Source: Maridesulfovibrio salexigens DSM 2638 (GTDB lineage: Bacteria; Desulfobacterota; Desulfovibrionia; Desulfovibrionales; Desulfovibrionaceae). Taken from it: DNA of 64,000 nucleotides. A program made the position numbers and the translations under genes. The notes under the pieces were generated by a model, which did no database searches, was not told where the DNA came from, and saw only the letters and a program-made list of their open reading frames with translations. The DNA is taken from positions 501,501 through 565,500 of the forward strand of contig NC_012881.1 in NCBI RefSeq assembly GCF_000023445.1, written 5' to 3'. Shown piece by piece: positions 1-8,903 of the stretch (position 1 is the stretch's first letter; each line of letters begins with the position of its first letter).

Positions 1-52
1 CAGTTTACCAATAACTCGAACGTCTACAGTTCAATCCGTTATAGTTTTTAGC

Positions 53-82
53 TTGACAGTAATGGTTAAGCGTCTTTATCAA
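53..82 (+). promoter_or_regulatory. Candidate promoter of the MarR gene
   Basis: TTGACA at 53-58 is followed after 18 bases by TATCAA at 77-82, a plausible sigma-70 promoter. A longer reading frame could start at the TTG of the -35 box, but that would place the promoter inside the gene. The upstream text TTTTTAGCTT resembles GTTTAGCTT just before the next gene, which might be a shared MarR site; this is a guess. Confidence 0.35.
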
Positions 83-88
83 ATTGTA

Positions 89-580
89 ATGAGTAGTAAA
101 GAAGAGACCATCAAGCATATGACCGGAAGATTAATGCGTATTATTAACAAGCATTTGCGTATTGAGGGACAACCCATTCCCATAGGTGACGGGGTGGAAC
201 TCAGGCCCGGAGAAATACATTGCTTGCAGGCCATCGGCCTGAATGAAGGCTCCAATCTAAAGTCTGTTGCCCATGTACTGGGAGTGACCAAAAGCGCGAT
301 TTCCCAGATGGTCGGCAAACTGGAGAGGCGGGGTTTTGTCCGCAAAGAACGTGCTCCTGATAATAACAAGGAATTGCTAGCCTTTCTGACTGAGGACGGC
401 TGGGTTGCTTTCAGGAAACATCAGGACTTCCACGAGCGGCATATGCATAATCTGATGGACAGGCTGGATGAGTTTTCCGATCCGCAATTGGCTGCAACTA
501 CTGCCATTCTTGCGGTGATTGAAACTGTGGTCGATGAACGTATGGAAGAGATTCTTACATCCGGCCGTCCAAAGGGGTAG
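89..580 (+). CDS. MarR-family transcriptional regulator
   Basis: A winged-helix DNA-binding protein of about 163 residues. The helix-turn-helix and wing are clear in the middle (SVAHVLGVTKSAISQMVGKL followed by RRGFVRKERAPDN), flanked by helices that would form the dimer, as usual for MarR proteins. The start is uncertain: ATG 89 and ATG 119 are both possible and neither has a good ribosome binding site. It precedes the giant activase gene by 71 bases on the same strand and probably controls it and the two genes after it. The ligand cannot be told from the sequence. Confidence 0.85.
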   Translation: MSSKEETIKHMTGRLMRIINKHLRIEGQPIPIGDGVELRPGEIHCLQAIGLNEGSNLKSVAHVLGVTKSAISQMVGKLERRGFVRKERAPDNNKELLAFLTEDGWVAFRKHQDFHERHMHNLMDRLDEFSDPQLAATTAILAVIETVVDERMEEILTSGRPKG

Positions 581-651
581 TTCCTCTTTGGGCGGTTCTG
601 GAAAAAAATTTGACACAATGGTTTAGCTTCTTAACTAAGTCGGAGGATTAT

Positions 652-3600
652 ATGCATAGCATAGGTATTGATATCGGTTATTCCTCGGTGAAAGTGGCGG
701 TTCTAGATGAACAGCGTAATATTGTTTGCAGCAGATATGTGCTTCATAAGGGGCAGGCGGTTTCCGTTCTGGCTGGCATTCTGGATGAATTAAAACCGGA
801 GTTGGATACTGAAGAGTTTTGCGGAGCCATAACCGGTTCCGGCGGTAAGATTCTATCCGGGGAAGGATCAATTAAGGGTGTGAATGATTTGGCTGCACTG
901 GTGGAGGGAGCAAAATTGTTGGCCCCTTCTTGCGAGTCAATCATTGAAATCGGCGGGCAGCGAGCCGGATTTATTACAGGTTTTGGTGCTGGGAAACGGT
1001 CCGGTATTGAATTTTCACTTAACCCTGATTGTTCTGCCGGTACAGGATCATTTCTTGAAGAACAGGCTTCACGAATAAGTGTTGAAATTGAGGATTATTC
1101 TCGTATCGAAAATGAAGCAACTTCAACACCCAGAATTGCAGGGCGATGCAGTGTCTTTGCAAAGACTGATATCACCCACCACCAGCAGGAAGGCGTTTCT
1201 ATTCCCGATATCCTGCGCGGGTTGGCGTACGCCACAGCAAGGAATTACCGTAATGCTGTCATGCGTGGGCTACCCAAAAAGCCTCCGTTCTTTTTTTCTG
1301 GCGGAGTCTCGCAAAACAAGGCGATTGTGTCTGCATTGTGTCAGGTCCTGAATTTGAATGAGAATCAGCTCGTTATCCATCAACAAGGTAATGTGGCGGG
1401 AGCCTTGGGCGCGGCTGTTATCGGTCTTAAAGAAAACCGCCCCGTTAATTTCAAGCTGTTGATGGATTCATTGCAGGGCAATTGCGGGCCGTTGTTTTAT
1501 GCCAAAGAGAAGACTTCCCTGCCTGCACTGGCTGGTTACGGAATTGCTGATACATCAGGCAAGCATATTTGCCGGGATATATCTAAGGAGACAGAACCGG
1601 TGGAGTGCTGGGTCGGCGTGGATATCGGTTCCACCAGTACCAATGTGGTTCTGGTTGATTCAACTAACCGTGTATTGGGTTACCGCTACCTGCGCACTGC
1701 CGGAAATCCGGCTAAGGCGGTAAAAACCGGACTTGAGGAACTGGGGCTCGACTTTGCCGGAAAGGTCAAAGTTATGGGCTCTGCCACCACCGGTTCCGGG
1801 CGTAATATGATCGGAAGGATCATTGGCGCGGACGTGGTTAAGGATGAAATTACTGCACAGGCACGGGCTGCGGTTTCGTTTTATCCTGATGTGGATACTG
1901 TTTTTGAGATCGGCGGGCAGGATTCAAAGTTCATTTCCATCAAAGATGGCGCAGTTTCAGATTTCCAGATGAATAAGGTCTGCGCTGCAGGGACAGGATC
2001 ATTTATTGAAGAGCAGGCTAAGAAGATCGGCATTCCCCTTGAAGATTATGCCGATACCGCTTTTCAGAGCGAGGCTCCGATAAATCTCGGCGAACGTTGT
2101 ACCGTATTTATGGAGACCAGTATTGCCGCTCATCTTGCTCAGGGAGATTCCATTCCTGATATTGCCGCGGGCCTCTGCTATTCCATTATCAAGAATTACA
2201 CCAACCGTGTGGTGGGCCGCAAAAAGGTCGGCAAGAAGATTCTTCTACAGGGCGGGGTTGCCTATAATCAGGCCATTATCAATGCTTTTCGGGCAGTCCA
2301 CGGTATGGATGTGCTGGTCCCGCCTTTCTTCAGTGTTACCGGAGCCGTTGGTGCTGCTATTCTAGCCCGCGAAGAGATGAAGGGCGAAACTTCCTTTAAA
2401 GGTTTTTATCTGGAGAATGAAAAGCCGGATAACGTAGAAGTAGAGCCTGCCACGCAATTCGCCCCCGGAAGCTTTAACAAACAGGTGCAGGATTTCATTT
2501 TTCGTGATTATGATCCTGATCCCGATCCGCAGAAAAAAAGTGTAGGCATGCCCCGGGCTTTATTTACTTTCGGTATGTTTACCATGTTCCATACCTTTTT
2601 TAAGTCGCTGGATATGAATGTGGTTCTTTCCGAACCTACTTCCGGGGAAACCATCAGCAAGGCTCAGGAATACGCACTTGATGAGACCTGCTATCCGGTC
2701 AAACTGGTTAACGGGCATACTGCCCAATTGGTCGAGCAGGGCGTGGATTATCTGTTCTTTCCCGACCTTTTTACCGCTTTCCATCCCAGCTCAAAATCTA
2801 GGCAGACCTACGGCTGCCCTTACATGCAATTGGCCTTTAAGATTGTTAGTGAAGCCATGAAGCTTGAAGAAAAAAACATCAAGCTGCTGGCCCCGACCCT
2901 TGCTTTCAATCAGGGGCCGGAGTTCATGCAGTCCCAGTTTATGGCCCTCGGTCGGCAATTGGGCAAATCACCTGAGGAAACCGGAGCGGCCTTAAAAGCT
3001 GCTATGGGTGCGCATGAGGATTTACAGGTGCGGATGAAGGAACGTGGACGAGAAACCTTGAGTTCTCTTGATCCCAATGCCAAGGCTTTTGTTCTTATCT
3101 CCAAGATTTATGGTGTCGCTGATCCCATTTTAAATATGGGTATCCCGGACAAGCTTGCTGAAATGGGTTACCGGACCATTCCTCTTTATGATCTCCCGGA
3201 GTCAGATATTTTCATGGAACATCCGAACATGTTCTGGCCCTTTGGGCAGCACATGCTGGCTGCGGCAAAACTTGTTGCCAAACATCCCAATCTTTATCCC
3301 ATTTTTCTGACCCATCACGGCTGCGGGCCGGATACTGTTTTCTCTCATTATTACGGGGAACTTCTGAAAGATAAGCCATCCCTGACTATTGAAGTGGACG
3401 AGCATTCATCCAGCGTGGGTGTGCAGACCCGGGTGGAAGCCTTTGTTAACAGCCTTAGCAAGATTCCTGAACGTGAAGCTTTATCTTTGGAAGAATATGT
3501 GAACATCGGATCGGCTGATCCAGTTAATATCCTGACAGATTATTCCCGTCTCGGTTCACGTCCGCTGCTTTTGCCTGATATCTATCCTTATTCCTCCATC

Positions 3601-4635
3601 GGTTGTGCCATGCTCAAAGCCAAAGGTGTTGATGCGCGGGTTATTCCTGCCACTACAAGGGAATCTGTGGATATGGGGCGCAGGTATTCTTCGGGTAATG
3701 AGTATTTTTCCCTGACTGCGCTGCTGGGAGATGTGCTTGCAGCATTGAAGACTCATGATGGGGCAGTCGTTCCTGCTGTGTTGATTCCCCAGAATGAGGG
3801 TGCTGAGGTTGATGGGCAATACAGCCGCTTCATGCGTTGTGTTCTGGATCAGGAAGGACTGGGAGATGTTCAGCTGATCTCTCCGTATATGGAAGAGTTG
3901 CGGCTCTTGGATGATAAAGATGCCCGTATGCTTTTTCTCTGCCTGTTGGCTGGCGATCTCGTATTGCACACACCTCCCTTGCTAAGGGATGAGACTCTTG
4001 ATCTTGTGCTTCGTCTGATCTCGCGCGGGCAGTTGAACATTGAAAAACTTGAGTCCACAGCACGTATCGTCCGCGAAGCCCTCGCCCGACAGGATCATGA
4101 CGGGGCAATCATGGCTATCGGTGAACCGTTGGTGCTCTTCAAAAGTCTGCTTAATGACAACACTTTTGGCAGGATGGAGGAGCATGGCAGACGGGTGATC
4201 TATGCTCCCTTAAGCGAATATGTCTGGAATCTCTGGTACGACTATTACAATTTCAACAAGGTCGGCAGCGATTCTCCTTTGCGCAGCAATATTGCTATGT
4301 TTAAAGAATATATGGAGAGGATTTCCGAGCGGCTTGGTGAGTTCAGTCACTATGAGAATAGTTTCGGAACGCTTAAGAAAACAGCTGACCGGGGGCTTGG
4401 ATTTTATTCTGGTGCCTTCGGCCGTTACCGGGGTGCCAAGATCATGGATAAAATACTAGGAGTTAAGGGTGTTATCTCTGTGACCTCCATGTATGAAAAT
4501 ACCGGGATAAGCCTTGGTATTCTTAAAGATCGCCTGAATGATAAACCATATGCCCCGACCCTTTCACTTACCTTTGACGGCAACCGTAATGAAAACAACA
4601 GGCTCAAGGTGGATTCCTTTCTGTACAACCTTTAA
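652..4635 (+). CDS. Two-headed CoA-dehydratase activase fused to a dehydratase-like region
   Basis: A 1327-residue protein of the BadF/BadG/BcrA/HgdC activase family. Two ASKHA ATPase domains lie in tandem: residues about 1-285 (GIDIGYSSVK, IEIGGQRAGF) and 318-585 (GVDIGSTSTN, FEIGGQDSKF). Each keeps the cysteine pair that holds the activator's [4Fe-4S] cluster: Cys127/Cys166 and Cys444/Cys483. Residues about 640-1310 resemble DUF2229 and the 2-hydroxyacyl-CoA dehydratase subunit family. Family activases drive single electrons into a dehydratase at the cost of ATP; the substrate of these giant fused forms is not known to me. The start is ATG 652, with GGAGG at 642-646; an in-frame codon at 610 has no such site. 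A methyltransferase and a flavodoxin-like gene follow closely. Confidence 0.88.
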   Translation: MHSIGIDIGYSSVKVAVLDEQRNIVCSRYVLHKGQAVSVLAGILDELKPELDTEEFCGAITGSGGKILSGEGSIKGVNDLAALVEGAKLLAPSCESIIEIGGQRAGFITGFGAGKRSGIEFSLNPDCSAGTGSFLEEQASRISVEIEDYSRIENEATSTPRIAGRCSVFAKTDITHHQQEGVSIPDILRGLAYATARNYRNAVMRGLPKKPPFFFSGGVSQNKAIVSALCQVLNLNENQLVIHQQGNVAGALGAAVIGLKENRPVNFKLLMDSLQGNCGPLFYAKEKTSLPALAGYGIADTSGKHICRDISKETEPVECWVGVDIGSTSTNVVLVDSTNRVLGYRYLRTAGNPAKAVKTGLEELGLDFAGKVKVMGSATTGSGRNMIGRIIGADVVKDEITAQARAAVSFYPDVDTVFEIGGQDSKFISIKDGAVSDFQMNKVCAAGTGSFIEEQAKKIGIPLEDYADTAFQSEAPINLGERCTVFMETSIAAHLAQGDSIPDIAAGLCYSIIKNYTNRVVGRKKVGKKILLQGGVAYNQAIINAFRAVHGMDVLVPPFFSVTGAVGAAILAREEMKGETSFKGFYLENEKPDNVEVEPATQFAPGSFNKQVQDFIFRDYDPDPDPQKKSVGMPRALFTFGMFTMFHTFFKSLDMNVVLSEPTSGETISKAQEYALDETCYPVKLVNGHTAQLVEQGVDYLFFPDLFTAFHPSSKSRQTYGCPYMQLAFKIVSEAMKLEEKNIKLLAPTLAFNQGPEFMQSQFMALGRQLGKSPEETGAALKAAMGAHEDLQVRMKERGRETLSSLDPNAKAFVLISKIYGVADPILNMGIPDKLAEMGYRTIPLYDLPESDIFMEHPNMFWPFGQHMLAAAKLVAKHPNLYPIFLTHHGCGPDTVFSHYYGELLKDKPSLTIEVDEHSSSVGVQTRVEAFVNSLSKIPEREALSLEEYVNIGSADPVNILTDYSRLGSRPLLLPDIYPYSSIGCAMLKAKGVDARVIPATTRESVDMGRRYSSGNEYFSLTALLGDVLAALKTHDGAVVPAVLIPQNEGAEVDGQYSRFMRCVLDQEGLGDVQLISPYMEELRLLDDKDARMLFLCLLAGDLVLHTPPLLRDETLDLVLRLISRGQLNIEKLESTARIVREALARQDHDGAIMAIGEPLVLFKSLLNDNTFGRMEEHGRRVIYAPLSEYVWNLWYDYYNFNKVGSDSPLRSNIAMFKEYMERISERLGEFSHYENSFGTLKKTADRGLGFYSGAFGRYRGAKIMDKILGVKGVISVTSMYENTGISLGILKDRLNDKPYAPTLSLTFDGNRNENNRLKVDSFLYNL

Positions 4636-4654
4636 TTCCTGCGGAGAATGAAGA

Positions 4655-5257
4655 ATGAATAAAGAACATAAAAGCGGAATGCATTGCCACGGCGGACATG
4701 GGCACCGCAGGCGCGGTCCCACCAGTTACGGCATGCATGATTCAAGTCTGGTGTTCAAGGCTTTGAAGCTTCAGCATGGAGACGTTTTCCTGGATTTGGG
4801 TTGCGGTCCCGGGGATTATTCGATTCATGCGGCTTGTGATGTAGGGGAATCCGGGAAGGTATATGCCTTTGACAGCAACGCGACTATGCTTGAGCAGGTC
4901 AGGATTCAGGCCGTTGAAAACGGGCTGAAGAATATCAGCACCCATCTTGGCGACATGAACGGCCCGTTGCTCTTTGAAGATAAAAGCGTGGACACCTGCC
5001 TGATGAGCACTTCTTTGCATTGCATGAATCTGGATGAGTGCGGTTCTGCCATTTTCAGGGAAATTAGCAGGGTGCTGAAAGATTCGGGACAGGTGGCTAT
5101 TCTGGAATGCAAGAAGGAAAAGACAGATTTCGGGCCGCCGCTGCATATGCGGATTTCAGGTGAAGAGCTTAAAGCGGTAGCTGAGCCTCTTGGTTTTACT
5201 GAGTCTCAATATGTGGATCTTGGTTTTAATTACCTGATTTGTTTTACCAAAAAATAA
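4655..5257 (+). CDS. Class I SAM-dependent methyltransferase
   Basis: A 200-residue protein with the Rossmann SAM-binding motif I DLGCGPGDYS (about residues 49-58), an acidic residue ending the next strand (YAFDSN) and later strand motifs typical of the Methyltransf_11 group. The N-terminus is rich in His and Gly (HCHGGHGHRRRG), which could bind metal. It begins 19 bases after the activase stop with GGAG at 4643-4646, so the two are almost certainly cotranscribed. The substrate is unknown; its place suggests a job linked to the activase or its corrinoid, quinone or CoA partner, but that is inference. Confidence 0.82.
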   Translation: MNKEHKSGMHCHGGHGHRRRGPTSYGMHDSSLVFKALKLQHGDVFLDLGCGPGDYSIHAACDVGESGKVYAFDSNATMLEQVRIQAVENGLKNISTHLGDMNGPLLFEDKSVDTCLMSTSLHCMNLDECGSAIFREISRVLKDSGQVAILECKKEKTDFGPPLHMRISGEELKAVAEPLGFTESQYVDLGFNYLICFTKK

Positions 5258-5275
5258 TCCAGAAGGAGGTAGAAT

Positions 5276-5836
5276 ATGGAAATACTCAACCTTTATGGTT
5301 CACTTAACGGTCAGACCGAGAAGGTGGCCCTTGAAATTGCAAAAGTCGCTGAGCAGGCCGGACATAATGTAAGTACCGTCAATCTCAAAAAGGAAGGTGT
5401 CATTTTCGATCTGCTGAAATATGACCTTACCTTTGTCGGTTCCGGGGTCTACACATGGCTTCCGGGAAAATCTGTGAAGGAGTGGATTGAACGTCAGCTT
5501 GGTTACGCCCGTGACAATGATCTTATCCTGCCCGGTTCTCCGCGTGTTCCCGGAAAGTTTGCCTGCGTATATTGCACTTATGCCGGACCGCATACCGGAG
5601 AGGCTGAGGCGATCCCGGCAATTAAGTATATGGGCCAGCTCTTTGATCATCTGGGTATAAGTGTGGCTGACGAATGGTCGGTTGTGGGGGCCTTTGTCCC
5701 CGGAAAAATGCAGCATTTCAATACCAGCGGAAGGCTTGGTAATATTGAAGGCCGTCCAAATGCCGATGATTTGAAACAGGTCAGGGAAAAAACAGCGGGG
5801 CTGTTGAGTTCCTTGCAGGAATGCGTTGTGGATTGA
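5276..5836 (+). CDS. Flavodoxin-like protein
   Basis: A 186-residue protein that begins with the flavodoxin-fold FMN phosphate loop pattern (LYGSLNGQTEKVA, residues 5-17) and continues with VGSGVYTWLPG and CVYCTYAGPHTGEAEA, which match the loops around the flavin ring. It is longer than a small flavodoxin. An ideal AAGGAGG site lies before ATG 5276, 18 bases after the methyltransferase stop. As the last gene of the activase cluster it is a good candidate for the low-potential electron donor to the activase, by analogy with other family systems. A long inverted repeat follows the gene. Confidence 0.75.
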   Translation: MEILNLYGSLNGQTEKVALEIAKVAEQAGHNVSTVNLKKEGVIFDLLKYDLTFVGSGVYTWLPGKSVKEWIERQLGYARDNDLILPGSPRVPGKFACVYCTYAGPHTGEAEAIPAIKYMGQLFDHLGISVADEWSVVGAFVPGKMQHFNTSGRLGNIEGRPNADDLKQVREKTAGLLSSLQECVVD

Positions 5837-5845
5837 TCCATAAAG

Positions 5846-5914
5846 ACCATGCCAGCTTCCCAATGATTTCTTGTCGGATATCGTAAAGTTAAATTCATCC
5901 GGGGCTGGCATGGT
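5846..5914 (+). terminator. Long inverted repeat after the flavodoxin gene
   Basis: ACCATGCCAGC at 5846-5856 is repeated as its exact reverse complement at 5904-5914, with about 47 bases between and TTTT directly after. This could end transcription of the activase cluster. The remaining space up to the Fur promoter shows nothing else. Confidence 0.5.
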
Positions 5915-6021
5915 TTTGCGTTTAAAACTTATTAATAAGCGTGTATTGCGAGATTTCAATAAAGGCAGCGTATTGACTGCCCCCGCTAAAAATATCTGCC
6001 TCCCAAAAACTGAGACGAATA

Positions 6022-6057
6022 ATTCTTGACAAGAATATGAAAATGGATTTCATTTTC
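6022..6057 (+). promoter_or_regulatory. Palindromic Fur-type promoter/operator
   Basis: Two perfect inverted repeats lie side by side. ATTCTTG-A-CAAGAAT at 6022-6036 is a 7-1-7 dyad, the format of Fur/PerR boxes, and contains the -35 hexamer TTGACA (6026-6031). GAAAATG-GATTT-CATTTTC at 6039-6057 covers the expected -10 (TTCATT at 6049-6054, 17-base spacer). The Fur-family gene directly downstream most likely represses itself from here. Confidence 0.65.
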
Positions 6058-6060
6058 GAT

Positions 6061-6522
6061 ATGACAAGTGAAGCAGCAAAAATATTTGTCGATTATCTGG
6101 CGAAAAACGGGTTGAGCATGACTCCCCAGCGCAAGGTGATTGTTGAGACTTTTTTGGAAACCGAAGGCCATTTTTCGGCTGAGGATCTTTTATTGTTGGT
6201 ACAAAAAAGAGCTCCAGAAGTAGGGCAGGCAACTGTATACAGGACCCTTAAACTGCTTGTTGATTCCGGACTTGCCGAAAGTCTGGATTTCGGGTGCGGA
6301 GTTGCCCTTTATGAGCATGCCTATGGACATGAACACCATGACCACCTTGTCTGCACAAGATGTCAGAAAAAAGTGGAAGTGGTTGATAATGGAATTGAAC
6401 ACAGGCAGGAGGTCCTTGCCAGAGAAAATGGATACATTTTAACTCATCATCGGATGCTTCTTTTCGGACTTTGCCCGGAATGCCAGAAGCTCCGTGATAA
6501 GGAAGAGGGTTTGGAATCCTGA
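6061..6522 (+). CDS. Fur-family metalloregulator (Fur/PerR/Zur group)
   Basis: About 153 residues with the family layout: winged-helix DNA-binding half (MTPQRKVIVETFLE, QATVYRTLKLLVDSGLAE) then a metal-binding dimerization half with the HHDHLVCTRC and LCPEC motifs, whose four cysteines form the structural zinc site. The start is set at ATG 6061 because the promoter and two operators occupy 6022-6057; ATG 6037 or 6043 would put them inside the gene. Neither choice has a Shine-Dalgarno, so a very short leader is possible. Which metal or peroxide it senses cannot be decided by eye; the next gene encodes a small membrane protein. Confidence 0.88.
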   Translation: MTSEAAKIFVDYLAKNGLSMTPQRKVIVETFLETEGHFSAEDLLLLVQKRAPEVGQATVYRTLKLLVDSGLAESLDFGCGVALYEHAYGHEHHDHLVCTRCQKKVEVVDNGIEHRQEVLARENGYILTHHRMLLFGLCPECQKLRDKEEGLES

Positions 6523-6652
6523 TATTGGTATTCAAGGTCTTGATTTTACAAAACGGATGCAAAGTATAATTCTTTTATCAAATATGGAAGACGGATTGAA
6601 ATCAAATTCCAGTGCGTTGGGGGCAGCCCCTGACGTGTAAAAGGAGTATATT

Positions 6653-6874
6653 ATGTATCTTAAAAAAGCAGCAATCGTTGCAGCGGGAACAGTGTTGGGC
6701 GGACTCGTTTGCTACGCGGCGTACAAGTCCGAGACGGTAAGGAATGCCGCAAAGTCCACCATTAAGGCAGGAATTAAAACCAAAGACTGGGCAGTGGAAT
6801 CTTACCAGAAGAGCACTGCTGAATTTAAAGAAATCGTCCGTGACGCTAAAGCAGAGGCAGAGCTTGAAGCTTAA
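6653..6874 (+). CDS. Small single-pass membrane protein, function unknown
   Basis: A 73-residue protein with one N-terminal hydrophobic segment (residues about 5-25, AAIVAAGTVLGGLVCYAAYK) and a charged, probably helical tail rich in Lys, Glu and Ala. A strong AAAAGGAG site precedes ATG 6653, and a strong terminator follows, so this is a real single-gene unit or the end of the Fur transcript. I do not recognise a family beyond a general likeness to YtxH-type small proteins. Confidence 0.7.
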   Translation: MYLKKAAIVAAGTVLGGLVCYAAYKSETVRNAAKSTIKAGIKTKDWAVESYQKSTAEFKEIVRDAKAEAELEA

Positions 6875-6905
6875 GCGTAATTTTGTCGAGAATAGAATTT
6901 ATGAG

Positions 6906-6937
6906 AAATCCCCCGAAACAATTGTTCCGGGGGATTT
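6906..6937. terminator. Bidirectional rho-independent terminator
   Basis: AAATCCCCCGAA and TTCCGGGGGATTT form a strong stem with T-rich flanks on the plus strand (CTATTTTTAT) and A-rich ones upstream. It sits between the convergent small membrane gene and the DUF362 gene and can serve both. Confidence 0.85.
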
Positions 6938-6955
6938 CTATTTTTATGCGCGTAG

Positions 6956-7711
6956 CTATCGCAGATGTCCGATGTCCCGCCAATTCAGGCCGAGGATCTC
7001 AGCGGCCTTGCGGTCCAGTTCCACTGCATCAAAGCTGGCAAGTATCAGTTCCGGGGCCGGGTCGCAAAGTGCTCCTCCCAGATGGTATTCAGCCAGTCCC
7101 ACACTTGCATCCATCACAGAAAGCCACGGCGGGATGAACATGTTCAACTCTTTGACTGACTGTTGCATCTGACGGTGGAAAAAAGATTTTTTCCAGCTTC
7201 CGGCATTGTAATGAGATGGGGGCGCAAAGCCCATCATATTCTTAATTGCCCCGGTCATCCCGGCCAGTGAATGGGCCTTCAAGTTGGGTAAGGAAATGAT
7301 TTTATGAGTGAAGGCTATTTCCGGCAGGAACATAGTCGGAAAGACCTTCGCTCCTTCCAATTTCTTTTTGCAGAGCGGGGCATGGTTCAGATCAAGCAGC
7401 TTTACACCGCATTCTTCAGCCAGTTTTTCATAGCCGAGCATTCTAAAGATTTCATCTGTTTCGTAATTCAAATCTCCGCACCCTTCGCCAATGACAATTT
7501 CAGCGTTGGGGTTTGCTGCCTGCACATATTCAATTACTGCGCGGCAGAATTCCGGCTGGGTAGTCACTGGCGGTGGAGAACTATTGACCAGATTGGGTTT
7601 GAGCAGGATTTTATCCTCGCCTGCAATGGCCTTAGCAGCTCCGATTTTATCCAGTGCTTCTGTTACGGAGCTGCGATAGTCCGTGAATTTTACTTCTGCT
7701 ACGGGGGGCAT
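6956..7711 (-). CDS. DUF362 family protein
   Basis: A 251-residue cytoplasmic protein of the DUF362 family, recognised by the N-terminal KILLKPNLVNSSPPPVTTQP, the GEGCGDL loop and the later ISLPNLKAHSLAGMTGAIKN block. Many family members carry an added 4Fe-4S ferredoxin domain; this one does not and is near the minimal length. The biochemical role is not established. AAGGA before the ATG at 7711 supports the start. It stands alone, convergent with the preceding gene. Confidence 0.8.
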   Translation of the reverse strand: MPPVAEVKFTDYRSSVTEALDKIGAAKAIAGEDKILLKPNLVNSSPPPVTTQPEFCRAVIEYVQAANPNAEIVIGEGCGDLNYETDEIFRMLGYEKLAEECGVKLLDLNHAPLCKKKLEGAKVFPTMFLPEIAFTHKIISLPNLKAHSLAGMTGAIKNMMGFAPPSHYNAGSWKKSFFHRQMQQSVKELNMFIPPWLSVMDASVGLAEYHLGGALCDPAPELILASFDAVELDRKAAEILGLNWRDIGHLR

Positions 7712-7850
7712 GTTTATCCTTGGGGTTTGGTAACCGCGAATGGCGGTGGCTTTAAATGAGCGGGATCTTGCTTAACTATAAATTGATTTCGATAAAAAGA
7801 AAGAGTCGTAATATATGCTTGAAGGTCTGCGAAAAGATTTTAGGATTATA

Positions 7851-7880
7851 AAAAAGCCCGCTTCGAGCAGGAAGCGGGCT
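7851..7880 (-). terminator. Terminator of the MerR-family gene
   Basis: On the minus strand AGCCCGCTTC-CTGCTC-GAAGCGGGCT is followed by TTTTTATAA: a textbook intrinsic terminator 29 bases past the regulator's stop. The rest of 7712-7908 holds nothing else I can support apart from the unplaced promoter of the DUF362 gene. Confidence 0.9.
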
Positions 7881-7908
7881 GAAATTAAAGGCAAGTTGGG
7901 ATGCTTGG

Positions 7909-8760
7909 CTAATTATCCTGATTTCCATGCCGTGAGCATTTGATCAGGACTTCGGTTACGAATTTTTTGCTGTTACTGGTGGTCCAGTAGTCGGTAACAT
8001 ACCGTTCAAAGGAATCTTTACCCAGTATGTAACCGTTGTTGGCGGCCCAGCGTTCCATCTTCATGTAGGTTTTGTGGATGTCCTCGTGGGCGCCGAGATG
8101 GTAGCAGGAGAGCATCATGTCTCCGCCGAACTCATAAGTGTTTTCTTCGCTGCAAGGTATAACTGTCTTCTGCAGCATTTTTATTTCTTGATCCACTTCT
8201 TCGATGCGGTCCTTGCGTGATGAGAAGTTAATTATGACCGGACCGGTTATCTCGTTATTCACATCTTCCACATGCTGAGTGAATTCAAGGTTGATAATTG
8301 ACCATTGAAGGTCGTTTTCAAATTTCTGGTCTTGGAAGAGCAGGGAACTGCTCTCAATGTACTTGATTGAAACTTCGTTAATGTTGTTATCTATAACCAT
8401 TTCCGCTTCGCGAACCAGTTCGTACCAGTCTTTGACGGATACATGCCTGCGGCGGATTTTTTCCTGCTCGTCCTCAAGTTCTTTGATCTTGGCGCGGAAC
8501 GAGTGCTGGATGGATTTAAATACGTGTTGTGCGCTACCCTCGATGAATTCCTTCATCTCTTCAAGGGTGAAACCCATCTGTTTGTAATACTTGATAACCG
8601 GGACAGATAACAGGGATTCCCGGGTGTAATACCTGTAGTTGTTGTAATCGTGTCGCTGAGAGGGGATAAGGTTGATCTGATCGTAATAACGAAGAGCTTT
8701 TTTGGAGATGTTACAGATCTTGCTCATGTCCCCTATGAAATAGCGTTCCTTGTATTTCAC
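7909..8760 (-). CDS. MerR-family activator, likely regulator of the choline microcompartment
   Basis: A 283-residue protein: MerR helix-turn-helix at residues about 8-75 (FIGDMSKICNISKKALRYYD, then the YYTRE wing), a long dimerization helix at about 85-130, and a C-terminal effector domain of the GyrI/BmrR kind at about 150-283. It starts at GTG 8760 behind GGAGGAG. MerR proteins twist promoters with overlong (19-20 bp) spacers into activity when ligand binds; exactly such promoters lie at 10392-10422 and 10877-10908. Position beside the transporter and shell operons suggests it senses choline or a product such as acetaldehyde. The effector is inference. Confidence 0.85.
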   Translation of the reverse strand: MKYKERYFIGDMSKICNISKKALRYYDQINLIPSQRHDYNNYRYYTRESLLSVPVIKYYKQMGFTLEEMKEFIEGSAQHVFKSIQHSFRAKIKELEDEQEKIRRRHVSVKDWYELVREAEMVIDNNINEVSIKYIESSSLLFQDQKFENDLQWSIINLEFTQHVEDVNNEITGPVIINFSSRKDRIEEVDQEIKMLQKTVIPCSEENTYEFGGDMMLSCYHLGAHEDIHKTYMKMERWAANNGYILGKDSFERYVTDYWTTSNSKKFVTEVLIKCSRHGNQDN

Positions 8761-8858
8761 TGGTATCTCCTCCAGTTCTTATGGTCCGGTATTTCGAATT
8801 TTTTTTCAACCCCTCAACCTTTACGTGCGTAATTGTATGGTCCTCACCATATGAAAGC

Positions 8859-8887
8859 GGGGAGCGCCTCTTTCGAGACCGCTCCCC
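8859..8887 (-). terminator. Strong GAAA-capped hairpin ending the transporter operon
   Basis: GGGGAGCG pairs with CGCTCCCC and an inner CTC-GAAA-GAG closes the loop, 16 bases past the stop of the 87-residue gene. There is no long T run, so it may act as a 3' stabiliser as much as a terminator. The neighbouring ATGGT-CCTC-ACCAT dyad at 8836-8849 lies upstream of the MerR gene. Confidence 0.6.
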
Positions 8888-8903
8888 TTGCTTCAGTGAG
8901 GTC

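Noticed and set aside
5905-5919. A sigma-54 promoter in TGGCATGGTTTTGC
   Set aside because: The GG to GC spacing is one base short, and the sequence is explained as the right arm of the inverted repeat at 5846-5914.
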